Source: CAYNLK01 sp964398055
Lineage (GTDB): Bacteria; Chloroflexota; Anaerolineae; 4572-78; J111
Direction of reading: 5' to 3'
Assembly: GCA_964398055.1 (NCBI GenBank)
Contig: CAYNLK010000047.1
Location: 1 to 46,508 of the forward strand
DNA: 46,508 nt
Shown here: piece by piece, positions 24,264 to 31,949 of the stretch
How the letters are laid out: each line of letters opens with the position of its first letter
Position numbering within the stretch: the first letter of the stretch is position 1
Notes under the pieces: generated by a model
Seen by the model: the letters and a program-made list of their open reading frames with translations, nothing else
The model's database searches: none
Told to the model about the DNA's origin: nothing
Made by a program: the position numbers and the translations under genes

Positions 24264-25166
24264 ATGAGTCAAGCAAGTGAAGGGATCAACCCAACGGGAC
24301 GGTCTGGAGCGGAAAAAATAGCCCTCTCCGCCATCCTGATTGTTCTGGCCGTAGTGGCCGGCTACTATCTGGCCACAATCCTCATTCCGACCCCCAAGAT
24401 TGGCGTTATCACCATGGATACCCAGGTAACCGACACCCTGGCCGACATCATGGCCCGCGAAATCAACTACGCCCGTAACGCCGACGACATCAAGGGCGTG
24501 GTGTTGGTGATCAATAGCCCCGGCGGCGGCGCTTCGGCCGGCCACGACATCTATTTCCAGGTGCGCAAACTGCGTGAAACCAAGCCGGTAGTCGCCAGTA
24601 TGGACACGTTGGCCGCCAGCGCAGCCTACCAGATTGGGGTGGGGGCCAACGAAGTTTACGCCAAACCGGCCTCGATCATTGGCAATGTGGGGGTCATTAT
24701 GGGCCAACCCAGCCCCGAAACCTTGAGCGAGCGCTTCATTACCACCGGCCCCTTTAAATCGACCGGCGGCAGCGCCACCAGTTGGCTGCAAATGCTCGAT
24801 CTGCTCCACGCCGATTTTAGAGACAGCGTGGTCGTCGAGCGGTCGAAAGCGCCCAATCCGCTCAAACTCCCCCCCGCCGAGGTCGCCACCGGCAAAATCT
24901 GGGTGGGGGTTGAAGCCAAAGAGTACGGCCTGATCGATGAATTGGGTTCCCGGCTCGACGCCATCCAGCGCGTGGCCGAGTTGGCCAATCTCAAGCATTA
25001 CGAGGTGGTCGACCTGCGGGATGAATATTTAGCCGCTCTGGCCGGCGATCAATTAAGCTCGGCTCTCAAATTGTATGAAGAATTAGATGCCCAACCCGAA
25101 TTCGACCTGACCAGCGAAGAGATCGAGTGGCCTACCTTTTACCAAATCTACCTTCCGCTGGAGTAA
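24264..25166 (+). CDS. S49-family signal-peptide-peptidase-like serine protease
   Basis: 300 residues with AGGAGGA just ahead of the ATG. One membrane anchor (about residues 20-42, ALSAILIVLAVVAGYYLATIL) puts the protease domain outside the cytoplasm. SppA landmarks: VVLVINSPGGGASAGHDIY, SMDTLAASAAYQIGVGANEVYA with the nucleophile Ser in AAS-A-A-Y, ASIIGNVGVI, and a basic residue in the FKSTGGSA segment where SppA has its catalytic Lys. It is a short, single-domain form. SppA enzymes cut leftover signal peptides in the membrane. It is followed after 3 bp by a membrane-anchored DUF4350-type protein, so the two probably act together. Confidence 0.9.
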   Translation: MSQASEGINPTGRSGAEKIALSAILIVLAVVAGYYLATILIPTPKIGVITMDTQVTDTLADIMAREINYARNADDIKGVVLVINSPGGGASAGHDIYFQVRKLRETKPVVASMDTLAASAAYQIGVGANEVYAKPASIIGNVGVIMGQPSPETLSERFITTGPFKSTGGSATSWLQMLDLLHADFRDSVVVERSKAPNPLKLPPAEVATGKIWVGVEAKEYGLIDELGSRLDAIQRVAELANLKHYEVVDLRDEYLAALAGDQLSSALKLYEELDAQPEFDLTSEEIEWPTFYQIYLPLE

Positions 25167-25169
25167 CTC

Positions 25170-27533
25170 ATGTCTAAATCAACTTGGATTCTCCTGATCA
25201 CCGTAGTCGTCGTCATTGCCGGGATAGTGGGCGCCCGGTTCTGGTATTACAACGGCAATGGGGCCGCCGCCTATGTTCCACCGGACCGGCCGTTGCCGGC
25301 GGCTGACATTAAGGTTGCCGCAACTACCTCCCGGTTGGAAACAGTTGATAATCCGGCTGTCAGCCGGGGGGTGGTGCTGGTAGATCTTGCCCACGACAAT
25401 GCCCTATTCGTTGAGGAGCTGAATGTGCTCTTCGCCAGAATCGCAGGGCGGGGTTACAGTTACGAGCTGGTGCCGGCGGCCACCAAAGATGACGAAAATC
25501 CATTGGTGGACAAATTGCGCTATGCCGACGGCTTAATTTTGCCGCTGCCCCGGGCCGCCTATTCCCCGGACGAAGTGACTGCCATCGAGCAATTTGTTGA
25601 AAAGGGGGGGCGGGTGCTGATTATCGGCGATCCGACCCGGACGATTGCGGTGGATGCCCTCAATAGTATTGCCGGTTCTTTCAAGCTCATCTTTGTCAAC
25701 GATTATCTCTACAGCCTGGAAAACAATGATAACAACTACCGCAATGTGATCTACACCAACTTCACTGATAGCCCGGTTACGGCCGGGCTGTCTGACGGCG
25801 ACAAGATCATCTTCTACTCCAGTGGTTCGGTCAATGCGCCCGGCTACGAAATTATCCTGGGTGATGAAACCACTTTCTCTTCCGTCAGCGAGGGCGGTCG
25901 AATCTTGGCCGCGGCGGCCCTGACTACCGACGATCAGGTGCTGGGGCTGGGCGACCTGACCTTCTTTACCGAGCCTTATAGCGCCGTCGAAAAGAACGGC
26001 GTTCTGATTAATAACATTGCCGACTTCCTGACCGGCGGCAAACGGACCTATGAGCTGGCCGACTTCCCCTATTTTCTCAGTCCCAATATTGATATTGTTT
26101 TTGACAACAGCCTGGTCTTCAATAGCCAGTTTGGCGACGCCGTGAAACTAAAAGAAAATCTGGAACAGCTTGGGCGAAAAGTTGCCTTTACCGATAAAAT
26201 CGGCCAGGAGCATGATGTCATCTACATTGGTCGTTTTGATGAAACTCGCCTGGTTGATGAGTACCTGGCCCAGGCTCAAATTGCCATTCTGGGGCCTGAT
26301 GACGAAGCTAAATCTAACCAGGCTAATGCTGAAGAAACTGAAGCAGAAATCGAAGAGAAACATACTCTTGTTACCCTGGTTAGCGAAGAACCATCAGGCC
26401 CCGAAGCCCGTTTCATTGACGGTCGTATTCAAGTTGAAGGGATCGGCGACCTGGAGCGGGGCGGCGCGACCCTCTTTTCACTCCAGCAGGAGGCCGGACG
26501 CAATGTCCTGATCATGCTGTCTGATAGTCCGGAGACCAACGCCGACGCCTTTAAGCTGCTGTTTGATGATGAGCTGGCCCAATGTATTATCAACGCCAGT
26601 CTGGCGGTCTGTCAAACCCAGGAGCCTGGCGGCAAATTAGGCCCCAGCCTGCGCAGTAGCCGGATCGACAAAATTCTAATCGTCTCCGCCGACACCGGCC
26701 GGAAGCGAGCCGATGGCCGGACCAGTTTGGTTGAATACAACAATGTTTTGAGCAGCACCTACAAGCTCGATAGCTGGGTGATCTCTGAGCAGGGTTCACC
26801 CGACATAGACGAGCTGTTGGAATACGACGCCATCATCTGGACAACCGGCGATTTTTGGGATGACAGTATCGCCGTTGCCGATGTTGCCTTGTTAACCAAA
26901 TACATCGAGTTGGGCGGCAATCTGATTCTGTCGGGGGCTTCGATTGCCTTTGATTGGGATCACACCGACTTTCTCAAGAAAGTGGTCCACGCCGATTACC
27001 TGGACTTTGCCGAACAAAAGGACCTGGAACTGGTGCTGCCGGACCATCCCATCGCCAAAGACTTTGCCGAAGACGCCATCATCACCCTGCTTGCCCCGCC
27101 TTCCGGTGAATTGTTGGAACCGGATGTGGTCCGCCACACAGTCGACTCTCGAGTTATCTTCCAGCGCGGCCCCAACAGCAAGCAGGCCGGCGCCGCCGCA
27201 GTAATTGCTTACGAAGACAACCGCTCGAAGATTGCCTACTATGCCTTTCCGGTTTATCTGCTGCCGCCTGAAGAACAGGCTCAACTGATTAACAATACAA
27301 TCCATTGGTTTACCAAGAAACCGCTTGATTTGCCCAGCAAGAATGATTACAAGCCCTTCGGCACAGACGGGCGAGCTGATGACACCGAAACGGAAGAGCC
27401 GCCGGCCGACGAACAGCAAAATGGAGAAAATGGTAGCGACAACGGTGAGCAAGAGGACAACGGCAACGGTGATGAGAATGAGAATGGGGATGGGAATGAC
27501 GACGGCGATGGTAACGGCAATGGACAAAGCTAA
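25170..27533 (+). CDS. Membrane-anchored extracytoplasmic protein, DUF4350/GldG-like repeats
   Basis: 787 residues. One N-terminal membrane segment (about 5-25) leaves the rest outside. Two regions read like glutamine-amidotransferase-fold/DUF4350 domains: first RGVVLVDLAHDNALFVEELNVLFARI, YADGLILPLPRAAYSPDEVTAIEQFVEKGGRVLIIGDPTR; later LIVSADTGRKRADGRTSLVEY.., DELLEYDAIIWTTGDFW and LLTKYIELGGNLILSGASI. The catalytic Cys of amidotransferases is not seen, so a binding or sensing role is likely. A Glu/Lys-rich linker lies at about 375-400, and the last 60 residues are a Gly/Asn/Asp/Glu repeat tail with no hydrophobic anchor. Coupled by 3 bp to the S49 peptidase. Confidence 0.75.
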   Translation: MSKSTWILLITVVVVIAGIVGARFWYYNGNGAAAYVPPDRPLPAADIKVAATTSRLETVDNPAVSRGVVLVDLAHDNALFVEELNVLFARIAGRGYSYELVPAATKDDENPLVDKLRYADGLILPLPRAAYSPDEVTAIEQFVEKGGRVLIIGDPTRTIAVDALNSIAGSFKLIFVNDYLYSLENNDNNYRNVIYTNFTDSPVTAGLSDGDKIIFYSSGSVNAPGYEIILGDETTFSSVSEGGRILAAAALTTDDQVLGLGDLTFFTEPYSAVEKNGVLINNIADFLTGGKRTYELADFPYFLSPNIDIVFDNSLVFNSQFGDAVKLKENLEQLGRKVAFTDKIGQEHDVIYIGRFDETRLVDEYLAQAQIAILGPDDEAKSNQANAEETEAEIEEKHTLVTLVSEEPSGPEARFIDGRIQVEGIGDLERGGATLFSLQQEAGRNVLIMLSDSPETNADAFKLLFDDELAQCIINASLAVCQTQEPGGKLGPSLRSSRIDKILIVSADTGRKRADGRTSLVEYNNVLSSTYKLDSWVISEQGSPDIDELLEYDAIIWTTGDFWDDSIAVADVALLTKYIELGGNLILSGASIAFDWDHTDFLKKVVHADYLDFAEQKDLELVLPDHPIAKDFAEDAIITLLAPPSGELLEPDVVRHTVDSRVIFQRGPNSKQAGAAAVIAYEDNRSKIAYYAFPVYLLPPEEQAQLINNTIHWFTKKPLDLPSKNDYKPFGTDGRADDTETEEPPADEQQNGENGSDNGEQEDNGNGDENENGDGNDDGDGNGNGQS

Positions 27534-27586
27534 TTGACGCTGAAAAATTTAAACCTTTTGTTTTGTGAGGAGGAGACAGAAATTTA

Positions 27587-29440
27587 ATGAACAGAACGTT
27601 CTACCCCAAACTACTTCTGCCCCTATTGCTCATCCTGGTGACCGCTTTGACTGTGTCTGCCTGCGGCAGAGCCGCGCCGGCCCAACTACCGGCTCCCCAG
27701 GCCGACGTTTCTCAAAAAGAAGCTCAGCCAACTGCGGCCGAAGTCGCAGCCGAACCAGCCTCTACCCAGGCCCCTGCTGCAGCAGAAGCTGCGCCAACCG
27801 AAGCGCCGCAGGTCGACGCCTCCCTGGTCGACGAGTCAAAGGCGGCCAAAGCGACCGAACTGCAGGCCGGCGTCACTATTGTTAGCGATGAAGAGGTGAC
27901 CAGCCCCCGCACCAACTACGGCGGCGAGTACCGGGATGTGACTACCTCCGACGCGGTCAGTTTTCACCCTTACCAAACCACTGATACCGCCTCCAGCGGC
28001 TATCAGAACATGGTTTACACCGGGGGACTGCTCCGTTTGGACGAGAAAACCCTGGAATACATCCCTAACATGGCCGAAAGTTATACCATCTCTGAAGACG
28101 GCCTGACCTTTACCTTTAACCTGCGGCAAGGTATGCTGTGGAGCGACGGCCAGCCGATTACCGCCCACGACTTTCAATGGACCTATGACCAGGTCATCAA
28201 ACCGGAAAACGAGTTTCCCTACCTGTCGCAGCTTGATTTTATCTCCGCCTATGAGGCCCTGGACGATGACACCCTGCAAATAAAAATCAAAGAAGTCTAT
28301 GCGCCCGCTCTGGGCCAGATGTCCGGCTTAATTACCCCCCTGCCCAAGCATATCTGGGAGAAGCTGGATTGGAGCGACCCGCAAAAGAATCCCGAAATCA
28401 ACAGTCCCAGCGTGGTTTCCGGCCCTTACAAACTGAAAGAGTGGAGGCGAGACCAATACGTTATCTTTGAGGCTAACGATAACTATTGGTATCACGGCCG
28501 GCCGAATATCGACCGTTACACCATGGAAATTGTGCCCGACCAGGATATTGCTTATCAGAAGATGAAGAGCGGTAACACCGATACCGGCCCGATCACCCCG
28601 GAGAATCTGGAAGAGGCCCGTCAACTCAACAACATTACCGTTTACGAGTGGTGGCCCGCTGCAGCTTCCTGGAGCTATATCGGCCTGAATATGCGGGCAG
28701 GCTTTCCCACTCACGATGTCCACGTGCGGCGCGGGATCAACTACGCCATCGACAAGCAGTTGATCACCGATGAGGTCATGCTCGGCCAGGCTAAACGAAT
28801 CTGCTCCATCTACCCCGAAACCTCCTGGGTCTATAATCCGGATGTGCCCTGCTACGACTATGACCCGGATAAGGCTCTGGAAGAGTTTGCCCAGGCCGGT
28901 TACACCCTTCAGGATGGCAAATTGGTCGACCAGGATGGAAAACAGTTAAAACTTAGGTTGATCTTTGGCCCTAACACCAACCAGACCCGCGAATTGATTG
29001 CGGTGACGGTGCAAGATTTCTTGAGCGACGTTGGCATTGACGTTCAGGTGCAGGGGCTGGAGTGGGCCAGTTTCTTGGAAGCAACCGACGCGGCCGAACC
29101 GAATTGGGATATGTTTGTCAGCGGCTGGCGGGCGACGATTGAGCCACACATTATGTATACCATCTGGTCTGAACAAAACATCCCCCAACTAAATTCGGTG
29201 GCCTACGTTAACAAGGAAGTCGAAGCCATTTTTGAAGAAGCCGGCAAAACCTATGACGAAGAATTCCGCCAGGAAAAGTATGGCGAAATTCAGCGCATCA
29301 TCGCCGAAGACTCCCCCTATGTCTTCTTGTTCTACAACAAATCCTGGAGTGGCCAGAATAATCGCATCAAGGGTATCGAACCTACCGCCCTGGGGATTGG
29401 CTGGAACCAGGAAGACTGGTACATTGAGGAAACCCCATAA
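27587..29440 (+). CDS. Oligopeptide/dipeptide ABC transporter substrate-binding lipoprotein
   Basis: 617 residues, SBP_bac_5 type. Signal peptide with lipobox near VSAC (Cys about 25), followed by an Ala/Pro/Glu-rich linker to about residue 95. Family blocks are recognisable: YIPNMAESYTISEDGLTFTFNLRQGMLWSDGQPITAHDFQWTYD, VSGPYKLKEWRRDQYVIFEANDNYW, VRRGINYAIDKQLI, YDPDKALEEFAQAGY, and FLFYNKSW near the end. GAGGAG lies about 15 bases before the ATG. It delivers peptides or similar solutes to the two permeases encoded next. Substrate cannot be predicted. Confidence 0.93.
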   Translation: MNRTFYPKLLLPLLLILVTALTVSACGRAAPAQLPAPQADVSQKEAQPTAAEVAAEPASTQAPAAAEAAPTEAPQVDASLVDESKAAKATELQAGVTIVSDEEVTSPRTNYGGEYRDVTTSDAVSFHPYQTTDTASSGYQNMVYTGGLLRLDEKTLEYIPNMAESYTISEDGLTFTFNLRQGMLWSDGQPITAHDFQWTYDQVIKPENEFPYLSQLDFISAYEALDDDTLQIKIKEVYAPALGQMSGLITPLPKHIWEKLDWSDPQKNPEINSPSVVSGPYKLKEWRRDQYVIFEANDNYWYHGRPNIDRYTMEIVPDQDIAYQKMKSGNTDTGPITPENLEEARQLNNITVYEWWPAAASWSYIGLNMRAGFPTHDVHVRRGINYAIDKQLITDEVMLGQAKRICSIYPETSWVYNPDVPCYDYDPDKALEEFAQAGYTLQDGKLVDQDGKQLKLRLIFGPNTNQTRELIAVTVQDFLSDVGIDVQVQGLEWASFLEATDAAEPNWDMFVSGWRATIEPHIMYTIWSEQNIPQLNSVAYVNKEVEAIFEEAGKTYDEEFRQEKYGEIQRIIAEDSPYVFLFYNKSWSGQNNRIKGIEPTALGIGWNQEDWYIEETP

Positions 29441-29452
29441 TTATTTTCATTT

Positions 29453-29528
29453 ATCTCGTTCCCAAACTCAGTTTGGGAACGAGATTGACCATCAACCCCT
29501 CGTTCCCACGCTGAACGTGGGGAATGAG
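29453..29528. repeat. Two adjacent palindromes inside the dpp-like operon
   Basis: A perfect 16-bp stem with a one-base centre (ATCTCGTTCCCAAACT 29453-29468; complement 29470-29485) is followed by an imperfect one (CTCGTTCCCACG.. with CGTGGGGAATGAG, 29499-29528). Both begin with CTCGTTCCCA, so they are two members of one palindromic repeat family, here between the binding-protein gene and the first permease gene. Confidence 0.85.
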
Positions 29529-29551
29529 CTTGTAAAAATACAGTCACAATT

Positions 29552-30589
29552 ATGACCCGCTATATTGTTCGGCGTAGCATTCAGTCAATCTTTTTGATCT
29601 TGTTGTCGACCATCATCGGTTTCACCATTTACCAACTGGCCCCGGGTGGCCCGCTGCAATTTCTTGATGACGATCCCAGCTCCACCAGCGCCGACGCCAA
29701 TCGTTTGGTCCGCATCTATGGTCTGGACCGCTCTGTCCCGGTCCAGTATCTGGCCTGGCTGGCCGGGGAGGACTGGATGCCGGCAAATCCAACCTGGCGC
29801 AGCGGCCGCTGCCTGAGCGACCCTGACCGGTGTGGGCGAGGCATTATTCGCCTTGATTTTGGCCGCTCCTTTTTCTTCAAAGGGCGCTCAACCATCGAGG
29901 TGATTGCCGAACGCATCCCGGCCACCTTCTTGCTAGGCGCAACCAGTTTGATCATCAGCGTTTTGGGCGGTATTCCCCTGGGTATTTATGCCGCCCTCAA
30001 ACGCGGCAAGATGCCCGACCACATCATTCGCGTTTCGACCGTACTGCTGAATACCGTACCCCATTGGTGGCTGGGGCTGTTGCTGCTCATTATTTTGGGC
30101 GGCTACCTGGGGGTGGTGCCCCTCGGCGGGATGCAAACCATTGGCGATGGCTCACTCCTGGATCGACTCCACCACCTGATTCTACCGGCCACGGTGGCGG
30201 CTATTGGCGGCTGGATTGGCTTCTCCCGCATCCTGCGTTTTGAGATGCTGGAAGTGCTCAACCAGGATTATGTCAGAACAGCCCGGGCCAAGGGCCTGTC
30301 CAACCGGGTCGTCATTTATCGTCACGTTCTGCGGAATGCCATATTGCCTTTTGTTACCGGGCTGAGCGGTATTTTTCTGCTGATTTTGTCCGGCTCGGTG
30401 TTGTTTGAAACTGTCTTTTCCTGGCCCGGTATGGGCCGGTTGTTCATTACGGCGGTCAATGCTCGAGACTATCCGGTGATGATGGCGCTTTTTGTGATCG
30501 GCTCCTTTCTGGGAGTGCTAGGGTTATTGATGGTTGACATCCTTTACAGCATTGTTGATCCACGCGTGAAATACGACACGGCGAGGTGA
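29552..30589 (+). CDS. Peptide ABC transporter permease (DppB-like)
   Basis: 345 residues, six membrane segments expected (first at about 9-30). Family blocks: RRSIQSIFLILLSTIIGFTIYQLAPGGP, FGRSFFFKGRSTIEVIAERIPATFLLG, and the EAA loop EVLNQDYVRTARAKGLSNRVVIYRHVLRNAILP with its Gly. The first outer loop is longer than usual and carries two cysteines nine residues apart (CLSDPDRC). No convincing ribosome-binding site lies ahead of the ATG; the preceding palindromes take that space. Confidence 0.93.
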   Translation: MTRYIVRRSIQSIFLILLSTIIGFTIYQLAPGGPLQFLDDDPSSTSADANRLVRIYGLDRSVPVQYLAWLAGEDWMPANPTWRSGRCLSDPDRCGRGIIRLDFGRSFFFKGRSTIEVIAERIPATFLLGATSLIISVLGGIPLGIYAALKRGKMPDHIIRVSTVLLNTVPHWWLGLLLLIILGGYLGVVPLGGMQTIGDGSLLDRLHHLILPATVAAIGGWIGFSRILRFEMLEVLNQDYVRTARAKGLSNRVVIYRHVLRNAILPFVTGLSGIFLLILSGSVLFETVFSWPGMGRLFITAVNARDYPVMMALFVIGSFLGVLGLLMVDILYSIVDPRVKYDTAR

Positions 30590-30615
30590 AGTTCAAAATC
30601 AGAATTTGAAGAACT

Positions 30616-31683
30616 ATGGCTGAAACCATGTTAACCTTACCTCGACAAATTAGTCAAGCTCCGCAGGAAGTCAAAGAGCAAACCTACTGGGGCGCGGTCA
30701 GGGCCAAGCTACTGCGGGATAAAATTACGATGGCGGCCATTTTGCTGGGCCTCTTTATGGTTACGATTACGCTGGCCGCCCCCTGGATTAGCGCCAATAT
30801 CCTGGGTTTTGACCCGACCAAAACGAACCTGCGCAATCGTAACGCCCCGCCCACCTGGGCCGCGGCAGCCTGGCCCAAATTCCAGGAATTTTCCCGAAGT
30901 TGCCAGAGTGATAAAGGCTGTAACTGGTCGCTCTGGTCGACCATCTTCACCGAATCTGCCGCTGGTCTGCGCCTCTGTTTTGGCGCGGGTCCGGGGGAAT
31001 GTCATTGGCTGGGCACCGATGATGCCGGCCGCGATGTATTGACCCGGGGTCTTTATGGTGGCCGGATCTCGCTCCGCATTGGAGCGATGGTAGCCACCCT
31101 GTCGGTAACTCTTGGCGTGATTTTGGGGTTACTGAGCGGCTATTATGCCGCCACCTGGGTTGATGACATTATCAACGCCATCATCATGACCCTGGGGAGT
31201 ATTCCCCTCCTGTTCCTGTTGATTATTCTGGCCGGCACCTTTCCTGTCTTCCGGTCACCGGAAGGTTTGTCTTTCTTGCTGGGCATTTTTGGTTGGATGG
31301 GGGTGTCACGCTTGTTGCGGGGCCAGCTTTTCTCTATCCGCGAGCGGGAGTACGTGGTAGCCAGCCGGGCTACCGGCGCGTCGATCTGGCGGATTATGTT
31401 CCGCCATATGTTGCCCAATGTCTCCTCGATCATCATCGTGGTGGCTATTTTCGATATCGCCAGCGCCATCATTGCCGAAGCCGGCCTGAGTTTCCTGGGG
31501 GTTGGGATTGGCCCGCCGCTGGCCAGTTGGGGCAACATGATGAGCGGTTCGCTGGGTAGCTTTGCCAAAGCGCCCTGGTTGGTCATTACGCCCGGTATCT
31601 TCATCTTTCTGACCACCCTCTCGATCTATCTCATTGGCGATGGCCTGCGCGATGCCCTGGACCCCTGGCTCAAGAATGAGTGA
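30616..31683 (+). CDS. Peptide ABC transporter permease (DppC-like)
   Basis: 355 residues. Starts with a cytoplasmic tail and a membrane segment (ITMAAILLGLFMVTITLAAPW). The DppC signature HWLGTDDAGRDVLTRGLYGGRISLRIG follows, and the EAA loop reads REREYVVASRATGASIWRIMFRHMLPN. The first outer loop has an unusual 60-residue insertion with three or four cysteines (CQSDKGC.., LCFGAGPGEC). It forms the heterodimeric channel with the DppB-like permease. No ATPase gene (DppD/DppF) follows; a terminator ends the operon, so the ATPases must be encoded elsewhere. Confidence 0.93.
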   Translation: MAETMLTLPRQISQAPQEVKEQTYWGAVRAKLLRDKITMAAILLGLFMVTITLAAPWISANILGFDPTKTNLRNRNAPPTWAAAAWPKFQEFSRSCQSDKGCNWSLWSTIFTESAAGLRLCFGAGPGECHWLGTDDAGRDVLTRGLYGGRISLRIGAMVATLSVTLGVILGLLSGYYAATWVDDIINAIIMTLGSIPLLFLLIILAGTFPVFRSPEGLSFLLGIFGWMGVSRLLRGQLFSIREREYVVASRATGASIWRIMFRHMLPNVSSIIIVVAIFDIASAIIAEAGLSFLGVGIGPPLASWGNMMSGSLGSFAKAPWLVITPGIFIFLTTLSIYLIGDGLRDALDPWLKNE

Positions 31684-31692
31684 ACCGGCTAA

Positions 31693-31727
31693 AAGCCTGT
31701 CGCTTGGAGTGACAGGCTTGCTCTTTT
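31693..31727 (+). terminator. Rho-independent terminator after the dpp-like operon
   Basis: A 9-bp stem AAGCCTGTC (31693-31701) with GACAGGCTT (31711-31719), followed by CTCTTTT, 10 bp after the permease stop. Confirms that the operon ends without an ATPase gene. Confidence 0.85.
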
Positions 31728-31949
31728 AATCATGGTCATATGGCGGCAAGCGATAAATTCTCCTCTCAGGCCCTCTGCTCCCTTTTGAGGGAAACAACAG
31801 CCTCTTGCCTTCCTCCTCTGGAATAGATTAAAATATTCCTGCTCTGAGTGGCCAATAGTACACTTGCGCCGTTTGTACGGGGGAGGAACTGCGAGGCGCC
31901 CTCCTCAAGCCCCCCGGCCTACCGGCAGCCCCTTTGGAGGTCAGTCTAG

